Shown here in pieces: positions 29,002 through 37,129 of a stretch of 64,000 nucleotides of DNA. The first letter of the stretch is position 1. Every line of letters starts with the position of its first letter. The stretch lies in assembly GCF_900220965.1 (NCBI RefSeq), contig NZ_OBQC01000002.1, positions 399,176 to 463,175 on the forward strand, read 5' to 3'. The notes under the pieces are model-generated. The model was given only the letters and a program-made list of their open reading frames with translations. It was not told the DNA's origin and did no database searches. Origin of the DNA: Ureibacillus acetophenoni (GTDB taxonomy: Bacteria > Bacillota > Bacilli > Bacillales_A > Planococcaceae). Made by a program: the position numbers and the translations under genes.

Positions 29002-29032
29002 AAAAAATCGAATTAAATTAAATTCGATTTTT
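29002..29032 (-). terminator. Terminator overlapping the end of the acyl-CoA ligase gene
   Basis: AAATCGAATT/AATTCGATTT stem, then seven T on the minus strand. The left arm encodes the last codons and the stop (29018-29020) lies in the loop. Confidence 0.8.
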
Positions 29033-30580
29033 AGCATTCATCGTTTTATTTAGTTGTTTTCGATCAAGTTTCCCAAGAGAGTTATAAGGGAGTTGGTTAA
29101 CCAATTCGATTTCCTTTGGTAATTGGTATCTCGATACCTTTGACCGCAACCAATGGAGGATTTCATGCTCGGTTAATTCGCTTCCCTCTATAGGAATTAC
29201 GAATGCTTTTAATCGTTGGCCGAACTGTTCATCTTCAATCCCTATCACGATTGCATCTATAATCGATGGATGTTTCATAAGCATTTGTTCAACCTCAATA
29301 GGATAAATATTCACCCCGCCAGAAATGATCATATCATCGATCCTACCGCATAAATAATAAAAGCCGTTTTCATCTACGTATCCTATATCCCCAGTTTGTA
29401 TCCAACTCGTGTTCCTATTCCACATTGACCATTCATTTTTTATACAGATTAGACCTACGTTTCCTTGTTTCACTTCACACAAATGACTATCTAATACTTT
29501 AAGATCCACTCCCGGTATCTTCCTCCCAACAGTTGCTGGAGAATAGATTAAATCTTCAGGAGTTGCGATAAAGTTTAATCCAGATTCTGTTGTACCGTAT
29601 AAATTGTACAATACGTTCCCCAATGAATTAAATGTATCTTCAACTAAATTAGAAGTTAACCTTGCCCCGCCGGAAGCAATACAACGCAACGACCTTAAAT
29701 CCTCCTTGTTCGTATCTAACATTCGTTGCAACATCGTTGGAACAACTGTAACGACTTTAATATGGTGTTCTTTAATTACTGTACAAGCATCTTGTGCATC
29801 AAAGTTACCCCGAATAAAGACTTGCTTCCCTAATGGAATGAATAGAAGCATAATGGCCATTCCATATCCATGATAAATCGGGGTCGCAACGTAAGCTCTG
29901 TCATATTTTAATATCTCTAATTTTTGAATAAACACAATAAAAGGATTTAAATAATTAAACAATGAAGGCTTATGTGCGATTTCTTTTGGTTTGCCAGTTG
30001 TGCCGCTCGTATGTAATACAACCTTACCACTTGATGTTCTTGGGAGTTTGTTACTTTCATGATGTTCATAAAGTAGATGATTATTAATTGCAGGTAATTC
30101 GTTATGATAACTGAACACTTTCGGATCCTTGTAATCTGATTGGCTAACAATTGAACTCAATTCAAAATCATAAATTAATAAATGAAACGGATGTTGATGA
30201 ATTAATTCATTAAACTTAATCTTGCTAATTTCAGTATTAATAAAATACAAATCTGCGCCTAGTCTTGAAACAGCAAAAATGGATTTCATAAGTGAAGCAT
30301 GGTTTTTGCACAGGATGGCCACCTTACTTCCTTTATCTATACCCATTTTTTCTTTTAGAGCGATTGCAAGTTTCATAGATGAGCTAAGCAATTCCTTATA
30401 GGTGAAAGATTCTTTGTCATCCACTAAAAACACTTGATGAGAATATCTTTTCTCTGCAAAGTTTAATAATGTCATTAAATTGACTCCACACTTTAAAAAA
30501 GAATTGATTAAATAGCATACAGCAATCGGTGATAAACATTTTATATGATAAAGAACATATAGTAATCGAAAAACTTTCAC
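29018..30580 (-). CDS. AMP-dependent acyl-CoA synthetase/ligase
   Basis: 520 aa from a GTG at 30580 with GGAG 7 nt upstream; an ATG at 30475, also with GGAG, is an alternative. ANL-superfamily motifs are intact: phosphate loop VVLHTSGTTGKPKE, YGTTES, TGDIGYVDENG, GRIDDMIISGGVNIYP and the catalytic Lys in NSLGKLDRKQL. It activates a carboxylic acid as acyl-AMP, then usually as acyl-CoA. The 35-residue N-terminal extension before MTLLNFAEK is hydrophobic and may bring it to the membrane. It is co-transcribed with the SDR gene 14 bp upstream; the pair could modify a fatty or branched acid. Confidence 0.88.
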   Translation of the reverse strand: MKVFRLLYVLYHIKCLSPIAVCYLINSFLKCGVNLMTLLNFAEKRYSHQVFLVDDKESFTYKELLSSSMKLAIALKEKMGIDKGSKVAILCKNHASLMKSIFAVSRLGADLYFINTEISKIKFNELIHQHPFHLLIYDFELSSIVSQSDYKDPKVFSYHNELPAINNHLLYEHHESNKLPRTSSGKVVLHTSGTTGKPKEIAHKPSLFNYLNPFIVFIQKLEILKYDRAYVATPIYHGYGMAIMLLFIPLGKQVFIRGNFDAQDACTVIKEHHIKVVTVVPTMLQRMLDTNKEDLRSLRCIASGGARLTSNLVEDTFNSLGNVLYNLYGTTESGLNFIATPEDLIYSPATVGRKIPGVDLKVLDSHLCEVKQGNVGLICIKNEWSMWNRNTSWIQTGDIGYVDENGFYYLCGRIDDMIISGGVNIYPIEVEQMLMKHPSIIDAIVIGIEDEQFGQRLKAFVIPIEGSELTEHEILHWLRSKVSRYQLPKEIELVNQLPYNSLGKLDRKQLNKTMNAKNRI

Positions 30581-30594
30581 CAAAACACTCCACC

Positions 30595-31419
30595 CTATCT
30601 CTTTTTTGTGAAATCCCAAAAGCTAAATAAAAAAATAGACGCCATTTGACCAAATAGTAGCCACCAAGGTTTCATTTTTTTCTTATTCTTATACATTCCC
30701 TTGCAGATAATCTGTGCTGCGCCACGTTTAGACAAGGCAGGTTTATTTCGATATGCTACAGTAGGTTCAATCATAGGTGTTTTTACTAACGGAAAATAAA
30801 TCGACGTTGTTACTATTCCTTTTGCATTTAGCTCAGGTGAAACGGACCTAAACCAAATATCAAATGCCGATTTGGAAGCTTGGTAAGCTGCGAAATAAGG
30901 GACTGGTGCTAATAAAGTATTAATACTTGACACGTTAATGAATTGCCCTCGATTTTTTTGAAGAAGTGGTATGGTTGATAAAAGTAACTGGACTGGTGCG
31001 TAATGGTTAATGGCCATCGTTCTTGAAACATCATGAAATCGATCAAGAGAATCATAGATTGAACGTTTAATGGATAGACCTGCATTACTAACGATTATAT
31101 CTAACCCATTTGGTAAGCTATGAAGAAAGGATAGCAAATCGTTCATCTCAGGTTCATTTCTTAAATCTGCTTGGAAGATATCTACCCTTGCGTTTTTCTT
31201 TTCGACCTCTCTCTTTACTTCAGCAAGCTTCTCTCCTCTTCTCGCAACTAAAATCAAATGACAATGAAAGTCCGCAAGCTCGTATGCAAGTTGTGCTCCA
31301 ATCCCTGAACTCGCACCTGTAATTAATATTGATTTCCCTTCAAGTTGTTGAGCGAGTGTTTTTTTATTCACATTAGTTAATCCAAAGAAACAGAAGTCTA
31401 CTAAATATTGATTATGCAT
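30595..31419 (-). CDS. Short-chain dehydrogenase/reductase
   Basis: 274 aa from the ATG at 31419 (GAGG 6 nt upstream). Rossmann motif TGASSGIGAQLAYEL, NAG in VSNAGLSI, catalytic Ser in INVSSINT and the YxxxK pair in AAYQASKSAF. The C-terminus is hydrophobic with KPWWLLFGQMASIFLFSFW, which suggests membrane association like long-chain ketoacyl/retinol-type SDRs. It likely reduces an acyl or ketoacyl intermediate handled with the downstream ligase. The exact substrate is unknown. Confidence 0.87.
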   Translation of the reverse strand: MHNQYLVDFCFFGLTNVNKKTLAQQLEGKSILITGASSGIGAQLAYELADFHCHLILVARRGEKLAEVKREVEKKNARVDIFQADLRNEPEMNDLLSFLHSLPNGLDIIVSNAGLSIKRSIYDSLDRFHDVSRTMAINHYAPVQLLLSTIPLLQKNRGQFINVSSINTLLAPVPYFAAYQASKSAFDIWFRSVSPELNAKGIVTTSIYFPLVKTPMIEPTVAYRNKPALSKRGAAQIICKGMYKNKKKMKPWWLLFGQMASIFLFSFWDFTKKR

Positions 31420-31531
31420 TATCAACCTCACTCAGCTTTCAACTTTTTATATAAACGTTAGTTTTTCGCATTTCATACAATGAGTCCCTTTGTTTATAGT
31501 ACCATTAAAAGAATAGGAAAAATTTCAATGT

Positions 31532-31560
31532 TGTAACTTTTACCTAAAATCTTTCGTTCC
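31532..31560 (+). promoter_or_regulatory. Candidate ECF-type autoregulatory promoter
   Basis: TGTAAC, a 17-bp spacer and CGTTCC lie 29 bp before the sigma-factor start, in the spacing used by ECF sigma factors (TGAAAC-like -35, CGT-containing -10). Autoregulation is typical of the group. Confidence 0.4.
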
Positions 31561-31588
31561 ACTAATAACACTATGAAAGGAGAACCAT

Positions 31589-32113
31589 ATGATTGAACCA
31601 GACCTACTCATCAAACAAGCAAAGGACGGGAATTTGTATGCTTATGAACAATTAATTGAACATTACATACCTACAATTGAACGGTTTGCTTTCCAAAGCG
31701 GTATTCCCCTAGATTACATAGAAGATGTGACGCAGGAAGTTTGTATTAAAATGTATCGATTTTTGCATCATTTTGTGAATGGAAAATTTACAACTTGGTT
31801 GTATCAAATCACATTAAATGAAGTTCGCGATCAATATAGAAAAAAACAAGTGATGGAAACAAACTTGAATAACTATCAAAATGAATTGCCGAGAAATTAC
31901 TATGAACACTTTTACAGTGAATTTAATAATGATTTACATAATGCAATCACTGCACTCGAAGACAAATACAAATTTCCGCTCATTTTATTTTATTTTCATG
32001 AACTTACATATAAGGAAATTGCAATCGTCCTAAACATTTCAATGCCTAATGTCAAATTACGAATACTTCGAGCGAAAAAAAAGTTAAAACATCAGTTGGA
32101 GGGAACTTTATGA
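31589..32113 (+). CDS. ECF-type RNA polymerase sigma factor
   Basis: 174 aa with GAAAGGAG before the ATG. Region 2 (about 20-85) contains DYIEDVTQEVCIKMYRF and TTWLYQITLNEVRDQYRKK; region 4 (about 115-170) contains ALEDKYKFPLILFYFHELTY and the helix-turn-helix IAIVLNISMPNVKLRILRAK. It should redirect polymerase to a small regulon. The following gene overlaps its stop by 4 bp (ATGA) and encodes a membrane protein expected to be its anti-sigma factor. Confidence 0.93.
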   Translation: MIEPDLLIKQAKDGNLYAYEQLIEHYIPTIERFAFQSGIPLDYIEDVTQEVCIKMYRFLHHFVNGKFTTWLYQITLNEVRDQYRKKQVMETNLNNYQNELPRNYYEHFYSEFNNDLHNAITALEDKYKFPLILFYFHELTYKEIAIVLNISMPNVKLRILRAKKKLKHQLEGTL

Positions 32114-33306
32114 CAAAAGAGTTAGAAGAACGATTACTTCGTTTAAAACAAAGTTATGAAAAACTCCCGATTCAGTCTGAACCAAAAAACATAATGAATC
32201 AGTTACCGATGCAGAAATTCAAAACTAAGAATAGAAGAAAGCGATTTATTCTACCTATGCCAGCCTTCGTTTTTGTAACATTTATACTTCTAGGAACTGT
32301 TAGTACGGTTTGGGTCTTAAACAACCCAACTTCCCAATCTAATTTACCTATTACAGAAACCAATGAGCGAGAGATGGATAACGAAGATTATCTCGATTTA
32401 ATTGCATGGACGAATGAATTAGAAGTGCGTTATGAAAATTCCATTCAACGTTATGCAGAAGAACTTGGATTAACAATAGAACAAATTGAATCACTATCAT
32501 ACATCCAAAACAGTTATTCTCTTTTAAAATATACGGTGGATTTAGTTGAAGAGAAAGAAATACGTTATGACAACACGAATATAAAAGAATGGGAACAAAG
32601 GATAATGGATTCCATTCGCCCCCCTAGTGAAATGCTACTATTATTAGAAAAAGGGGAAAAACTATCGCTTGAAGAAGAACATTCGTTTTTACTTGATTAT
32701 GGAGATAAAATAAAGAGTTTGTCATCACTATATAACGAACTACTGAAGACGAATACATTGCAAGCCGACTCTGAACTTCTAAAAATGCAAGGATTTATTT
32801 TAGCTACTAACAATAACGGTGAATTCTATCAGTATATATATGATGATTTTAAACCCGTTGTTTCTGAAAAACTGTCAGCTTCTGCTTTTAGTTATTTGGA
32901 AGCCCTATCAATGCAGCCTTATTTTTATGCAGGGGATTTTTTATTCTCTGTAGAAGAGATGACAAAATCGATGTTAAAATTAGAAGTACTTTTAACCAAT
33001 GAAAACTACGAACAATTCCAGGATTATGATTTACTTAAACTTTATTATCAAGGTGGTATATTTAAACTTTTCACTGGAACTGACTCATATCATGTGAAAG
33101 AAAATAACACTTATTCAACTTCTCTTATTTCTGTGCTAAATCAATTAATTGAACAAGATAGCGCAGTTAGTGAATTGGCTAAAACAATTTTAATGGAGAT
33201 TGAAAACAGTAACCATTCAGAAACAATTGAAAATCTAACTTATGATCAAATCTGGATGGAAGTGTTAAAGAAGAAGTATGGCGACATTGATCTCCAAATA
33301 AAATAA
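32110..33306 (+). CDS. Membrane protein, putative anti-sigma factor
   Basis: 398 aa. A cytoplasmic N-terminus of about 48 residues, basic near the membrane (KTKNRRKRF), one membrane helix at about 50-70, and a 325-residue outer domain rich in helix and Glu. There is no HxxxCxxC zinc motif, so it is not a ZAS-type anti-sigma factor. The role is inferred from the 4-bp overlap with the sigma gene and the one-helix topology. The outer domain matches no family I know and would be the sensor. A terminator ends the two-gene operon. Confidence 0.7.
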   Translation: MTKELEERLLRLKQSYEKLPIQSEPKNIMNQLPMQKFKTKNRRKRFILPMPAFVFVTFILLGTVSTVWVLNNPTSQSNLPITETNEREMDNEDYLDLIAWTNELEVRYENSIQRYAEELGLTIEQIESLSYIQNSYSLLKYTVDLVEEKEIRYDNTNIKEWEQRIMDSIRPPSEMLLLLEKGEKLSLEEEHSFLLDYGDKIKSLSSLYNELLKTNTLQADSELLKMQGFILATNNNGEFYQYIYDDFKPVVSEKLSASAFSYLEALSMQPYFYAGDFLFSVEEMTKSMLKLEVLLTNENYEQFQDYDLLKLYYQGGIFKLFTGTDSYHVKENNTYSTSLISVLNQLIEQDSAVSELAKTILMEIENSNHSETIENLTYDQIWMEVLKKKYGDIDLQIK

Positions 33307-33317
33307 ATCCTTAACAA

Positions 33318-33362
33318 AATGCGTAAACCCTTCTAAATTGGATTTACGCATTATACTTTTTT
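33318..33362 (+). terminator. Terminator of ECF operon
   Basis: AATGCGTAAA/TTTACGCATT stem with a 15-nt loop, then T-rich. Confidence 0.8.
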
Positions 33363-33384
33363 ACGTTCCAATTATAGGAAATCT

Positions 33385-33765
33385 TTAATCAAGGGAACTA
33401 CAAATTTCGATATAATGTCCATCTGGATCTGCTACATACGCTACTACTTGTCCCCAAGGTTTCTCAATTGGTTCCACTAAAATTTCAACATCTCGTTTTC
33501 TTAATGATTCGATTGTTCCTTTCACATCGTCAACAACAAATCCAATTTCAAATGTTTGAGAAGAATTATTTTCTGGAATAGGCAATCCTGTAATTTCTTT
33601 TACACTGTCACGTGTATTGATGGCTAAAATCGTAGAACCCGTTTCAAATTCAATATAAGTTCCATGCTCTCCACGAACTGGTAGCCCTAAAATATCTTTA
33701 TAAAATCGTTTTGATTTCTCCTGATCTGCAACATATAAAATTACATATCTCATTTTTAAGTTCAT
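33385..33765 (-). CDS. VOC (glyoxalase/bleomycin-resistance) family protein
   Basis: 126 aa from the ATG at 33765 (GGAG 9 nt upstream). Two beta-alpha-beta-beta-beta units: one around YVADQEKSKRFYKDILGL with EFETGSTILAI, the second around FEIGFVVDDVKGTIESLR ending DPDGHYIEICSSL. The final Glu sits at the usual metal-ligand place. Members bind metal and isomerise or cleave small molecules or sequester drugs; the ligand is not evident. It is next to a second VOC gene in the same operon. Confidence 0.87.
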   Translation of the reverse strand: MNLKMRYVILYVADQEKSKRFYKDILGLPVRGEHGTYIEFETGSTILAINTRDSVKEITGLPIPENNSSQTFEIGFVVDDVKGTIESLRKRDVEILVEPIEKPWGQVVAYVADPDGHYIEICSSLD

Positions 33766-33779
33766 ATACAATCACTCCA

Positions 33780-34139
33780 TTATTCAGCATTTTTTTCCCA
33801 TAGTTCAATCCATCGACCCTCTGGATCAGCAATCCAAAGAAATGTTCCAAATTCACTTTTTTCAACTTCTTTTATAAGTGGAATACCTAATTTGTTGAAA
33901 TGTTCCATCCATTCCTCAATATGGTCAACTTGAAAGTTTATCATAACTGATTGTTCTTTCGGAAAGTACTCACTATCTTCTTTAAATAAAGAAAAAATCG
34001 TTTCATTATCTTGGCTTGGAGTAATAATTGCTCCATTCCAATCGTTCATCTCAATTCCTAAAGTTTCTTTATACCATTCTTTCAATCCATGAACATCTTT
34101 CGTTCTCCAAAAGATGCCACCAAATCCTTTCACTTTCAT
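33780..34139 (-). CDS. VOC-family protein, second copy
   Basis: 119 aa from the ATG at 34139 (GGAGG 8 nt upstream). FGGIFWRTKDVHGLKEWYKETLG, GAIITPSQDNETIFSLF and WIADPEGRWIELWE are glyoxalase-fold signatures. It is only distantly similar to the neighbouring VOC protein, so this looks like two recruited paralogues rather than a fresh duplication. Single-domain VOC proteins dimerise; a heterodimer with the neighbour, 14 bp downstream, is conceivable. Confidence 0.87.
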   Translation of the reverse strand: MKVKGFGGIFWRTKDVHGLKEWYKETLGIEMNDWNGAIITPSQDNETIFSLFKEDSEYFPKEQSVMINFQVDHIEEWMEHFNKLGIPLIKEVEKSEFGTFLWIADPEGRWIELWEKNAE

Positions 34140-34197
34140 AAGGCATGCCTCCAAATATTCCATAGTACAATCCACTAATATTTATTCCATAAATAAA

Positions 34198-34225
34198 GCG
34201 CTAATCCCTTTTTGAGAATTAGCGC
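34198..34225 (-). terminator. Terminator of the M42 peptidase gene
   Basis: GCGCTAAT/ATTAGCGC stem, 12-nt loop, TTTATTTA on the minus strand. Confidence 0.8.
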
Positions 34226-34240
34226 AATCGTTAATTTGTT

Positions 34241-35329
34241 TTATTCAAATGTAATTTTATTTACAGTTTCACGGTCTAATCGTTTAGTAACTTCTACAAT
34301 TAGTTTCACTGTATTTTCATAATCATCACGATGTAAAATACCTGCATGTGAATGGATGTATCTTGTCGCAATACTAATTGCAATACTTGGAACACCAGTT
34401 CCGGCAATGTGCATTGAACCAGCGTCTGTTCCACCACCTGGAGTTGAGTCGAATTGGTATGGAATGTTCAGTTCTTCAGCAACGTCTACAACTAAATCAC
34501 GTAAACCTTTATGCCCTACCATTGAAGCATCATAAATAATAATCTGTGGACCAGCACCAACTTTAGAAGTTGATTCATTTGCTGTAATACCCGGTGTATC
34601 ACCAGCTACACCAACATCAACAGCAAAACCGATATCTGGTTGGATTTTATTTGTTGCAGTTTTTGCTCCACGTAATCCAACTTCTTCTTGTACGTTTCCT
34701 ACACCGTAAACAACGTTTGGATGATTTTCATCTTTTAATGCTTTCATAACATCAATAGCAATTGCACAACCGATACGGTTATCCCAAGCTTTTGCAAGAA
34801 GCATTTTTTCGTTTTTCATCACATTGAATTCGAAATAAGGTGTAATCATGTCACCAGGGCGAATTCCCCACTCTTCAGCTTCTTCTTTTGAGCTTGCACC
34901 AACATCAATAAAGATGTCTTTCATTTCCATTACCTTTTTACGTGCTTCAACTGGCAAGATGTGTGGCGGTTTTGAGCCGAATACACCAATGATTTCGTCA
35001 CCTTTTCGAGTTGTAATTGTTACTCGTTGTGACAGCATTACGTGGCTCCACCAACCACCAACTGTTTGGAATTTAATAAACCCTTTATCATCGATTTGGG
35101 TTACCATAAAACCAATTTCATCAAGGTGACCAGCAATCATAATTTTAGGACCATTTGCGTCCCCAACTTTTTTTGCAATTAAACTTCCTAAACCATCCGT
35201 TTCAATTTCATCTGCATATGGTTCGATATATTTTTTCATTACTTCACGAGGTGCACGTTCATTTCCCGCGATTCCATTTGCATCTGTTAATTCTTTAAAC
35301 ATTGTTAATGTTTCGTCTAATTTCGCCAT
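34241..35329 (-). CDS. M42-family glutamyl aminopeptidase (YsdC-like)
   Basis: 362 aa from the ATG at 35329, 7 nt after GGGAGG. Two-metal ligands are all present: [21 protein letters not shown], the catalytic Glu pair in [14 protein letters not shown], and [14 protein letters not shown]. The family forms large tetrahedral dodecamers that trim peptides in the cytosol. Older annotations call members endoglucanases. The B. subtilis orthologue ysdC occupies the same place next to ysdB. Confidence 0.95.
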   Translation of the reverse strand: MAKLDETLTMFKELTDANGIAGNERAPREVMKKYIEPYADEIETDGLGSLIAKKVGDANGPKIMIAGHLDEIGFMVTQIDDKGFIKFQTVGGWWSHVMLSQRVTITTRKGDEIIGVFGSKPPHILPVEARKKVMEMKDIFIDVGASSKEEAEEWGIRPGDMITPYFEFNVMKNEKMLLAKAWDNRIGCAIAIDVMKALKDENHPNVVYGVGNVQEEVGLRGAKTATNKIQPDIGFAVDVGVAGDTPGITANESTSKVGAGPQIIIYDASMVGHKGLRDLVVDVAEELNIPYQFDSTPGGGTDAGSMHIAGTGVPSIAISIATRYIHSHAGILHRDDYENTVKLIVEVTKRLDRETVNKITFE

Positions 35330-35382
35330 TTGTTGTCCTCCCAAATAAGAATAACTAATTAAGTATACTGCAAAACTTTTTA

Positions 35383-35871
35383 TTAATACCCTGTTCGTTG
35401 TCGCTCATAATTTTTTTCATTCTTTAATTTGTAGGCAACTAAAATATCCTCTAAAGTAAATCCTAAATTATAAGCTAAGACACTATAATTTTGCCAAACT
35501 ATGTTATATTTGTCTACTTCCGGGTGTTGTATGTAAGTTAAAATTGATTGTTGTGTTTTTAAAAACAACTTGCTTAAATTTACTTCTTCATGAATCTCTA
35601 TTTCTGGCCATTCATCAATGGAAATTCCTTTTTCATTTCCAAGTGAAAGTAGGAAATGAATCGAATCCACAAATTCTTCTAGCAAAATGGCTTTTTCAGA
35701 AGTACCTTTTGAACTCCAATATTTAAAGCATCTCGTTTCATTTGCCAGTTCTGCTAACTCAACTGTTAATGCTAAGCCTTTTTCAATAAATACATCACTA
35801 TTAATACCTCGATTATTTTCTATAAATGCATCTAGTTTCCGTTGCATCGAAAAAAGTTCTATAAAATTCAT
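35383..35871 (-). CDS. Dimeric dUTPase-like protein (all-alpha NTP pyrophosphatase)
   Basis: 162 aa from the ATG at 35871 (AAGGAG 6 nt upstream); the open frame extends 44 codons further but overlaps the divergent ysdB promoter. The all-alpha dUTPase motifs are present: [21 protein letters not shown] with the ExxE metal site and [16 protein letters not shown]. It hydrolyses dUTP to dUMP, limiting uracil in DNA. Common in Bacilli and their phages. Single gene. Confidence 0.88.
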   Translation of the reverse strand: MNFIELFSMQRKLDAFIENNRGINSDVFIEKGLALTVELAELANETRCFKYWSSKGTSEKAILLEEFVDSIHFLLSLGNEKGISIDEWPEIEIHEEVNLSKLFLKTQQSILTYIQHPEVDKYNIVWQNYSVLAYNLGFTLEDILVAYKLKNEKNYERQRTGY

Positions 35872-35899
35872 AATTTTCTCCTTATTTTTAATGAAAAAA

Positions 35900-35926
35900 T
35901 GAAACTTATTCTCTTCTTCAATCGTA
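35900..35926 (+). promoter_or_regulatory. Sigma-W promoter of ysdB
   Basis: TGAAAC at 35900-35905, a 17-bp spacer and CGTA at 35923-35926, an exact match to the sigma-W consensus, 36 bp before the ysdB start. B. subtilis ysdB is a sigma-W regulon member, so site and gene agree. Confidence 0.85.
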
Positions 35927-35962
35927 AATGAATGTACAACGCATTTACAAGGAGGAACTTCC

Positions 35963-36349
35963 ATGGCTCTTCTCATACGAATTATTGTAATTGTAGCAGT
36001 CATTTACATATTCTATAAAATTGTTCGTTATTTGACAGATCCGAAAAGAAAGCTTGATGAAGCTTATGAAAAGGGACAATATTATTTTTATGATGATGTA
36101 AAAAATGTACGGAAAAACTTCTTTATTTCCTATAAAGGTGCACTTTTTGAAGGTGAAAAATACTTAGGAACAACAACAGATGCTTTTGAAGTTGTATCCA
36201 TTTTCGTCTGGGTTCACGATACCGGAAAATTACAAGGCTTATCAAAAGAGGACTTTTATTATTTGGAAAAAGAAATATTATTAAATTACCCAAATGCTAA
36301 AATAAATTGGAAAAATCCGATTGAACAACTGATGAAGGAAGAAAATTAA
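35963..36349 (+). CDS. ysdB: Sigma-W pathway protein YsdB
   Basis: 128 aa: one N-terminal membrane helix (about 3-22), then KLDEAYEKGQYYFYDDVKNVRKNFFISYKGA split over a conserved basic-aromatic block, and FEGEKYLGTT. Matches YsdB in length, topology and place next to the M42 peptidase. The perfect sigma-W promoter upstream supports the call. Its function in the envelope-stress response is not fully defined. AAGGAGG precedes the ATG. Confidence 0.9.
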   Translation: MALLIRIIVIVAVIYIFYKIVRYLTDPKRKLDEAYEKGQYYFYDDVKNVRKNFFISYKGALFEGEKYLGTTTDAFEVVSIFVWVHDTGKLQGLSKEDFYYLEKEILLNYPNAKINWKNPIEQLMKEEN

Positions 36350-36360
36350 TTTATACGTTA

Positions 36361-36411
36361 AGGATTGTCTCAACATAGGTTGTTATGAACCACGTGGGAC
36401 AATCCTTTATC
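36361..36411 (+). terminator. ysdB terminator
   Basis: AGGATTGTC/GACAATCCT stem with a structured loop, then TTTATCGTTTTTATT. Confidence 0.75.
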
Positions 36412-36494
36412 GTTTTTATTAATCATAAATTTTTTATTGAATACATATCGATGAACTGAGTGAAATTAATTACCCAAGTTACTTAGAAAATGTT

Positions 36495-36521
36495 AAAGCC
36501 ATTCAATGTGAGTGGCTTTTT
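36495..36521 (+). terminator. Terminator-like hairpin
   Basis: AAAGCCA/TGGCTTTTT stem, 11-nt loop, in the gap between ysdB and the next small gene. The rest of 36412-36631 shows no gene. Confidence 0.55.
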
Positions 36522-36631
36522 ATGTGCTTAAACATTTCGGTCAAAAAGCCATAAAAGGATTTAACGATTTCTTGGCGAAATTGTTGAGTAATATCCATTT
36601 TTTTAGTAATTGTATGAGGAGGTATATTACT

Positions 36632-36898
36632 TTGCAATCTGATTTATTCTGGTGGATTTTATACGGTTTAGGTATTGCTTTTGGTATATTTTTTTGGACT
36701 GCAATTATTAGATCTATATATAAAACAAACAGAATAAGAGGCATTTCTCTAATAATGATCGCAATAAGTTCTGTCATGTTCTACTTTGCCGATATCTTTA
36801 ACCAGTTTTATGCTGTTTTCTCGACTTTCGGAATTGTTTTTCTACTGTTGGGTGGCATAATGATGGTAATATCCTTTAGGAAAAAATTAATAGATTAA
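36632..36898 (+). CDS. Small membrane protein, unrecognised
   Basis: 88 aa from a TTG start 9 nt after AGGAGG. The open frame extends upstream to 36512 but has no ribosome site there and crosses a hairpin. Three hydrophobic segments (about 5-24, 34-52 and 58-80) with the basic loop YKTNRIRG between the first two and KKLID at the end. No family recognised. It has its own terminator. Confidence 0.65.
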   Translation: MQSDLFWWILYGLGIAFGIFFWTAIIRSIYKTNRIRGISLIMIAISSVMFYFADIFNQFYAVFSTFGIVFLLLGGIMMVISFRKKLID

Positions 36899-36942
36899 GA
36901 ATGAGTGGTTAGAAAAAAATTTTTACCTCAAATTCTTGTTTG

Positions 36943-36978
36943 AAATGACCTTCATGCCATTGTGAAGGTCATTTTTTT
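36943..36978 (+). terminator. Terminator of the small membrane-protein gene
   Basis: AAATGACCTTCA/TGAAGGTCATTT perfect 12-bp stem, 8-nt loop, seven T. Its arms resemble those of the repeat array that follows at 37015. Confidence 0.85.
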
Positions 36979-37014
36979 GATGGATGCGTAACGCAAAACT
37001 AATTCCTCAACGTA

Positions 37015-37111
37015 ATGAAAGACATTTTGGTTCGATTTCTTCCCCCAAATGTCCTTCATCACCCTCATGATAGACATTTTGAATGGATTTCTTAACTCAA
37101 ATGTCCTTCAT
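37015..37111. repeat. 52-bp two-copy repeat with ATGAAAGACATTT/AAATGTCCTTCAT arms
   Basis: Two copies 52 bp apart: arms at 37015-37027 and 37047-37059, then 37067-37079 and 37099-37111. Each copy is a 13-nt arm, 19-nt loop, inverted arm (one or two mismatches), and the copies are split by a 7-nt spacer. It lies just downstream of the metS-like gene and upstream-adjacent to a terminator with related arms. Confidence 0.85.
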
Positions 37112-37129
37112 CCTCTGCTAGTAATTCCT

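Noticed and set aside
28614-29017. Hidden small gene in the 400-bp gap before argF
   Set aside because: Extremely AT-rich, frequent stops in all frames, no ribosome site.
36512-36631. Upstream extension of the 36632 membrane-protein gene
   Set aside because: The stretch has no ribosome site and contains a terminator-like hairpin; a TTG with AGGAGG lies at 36632.
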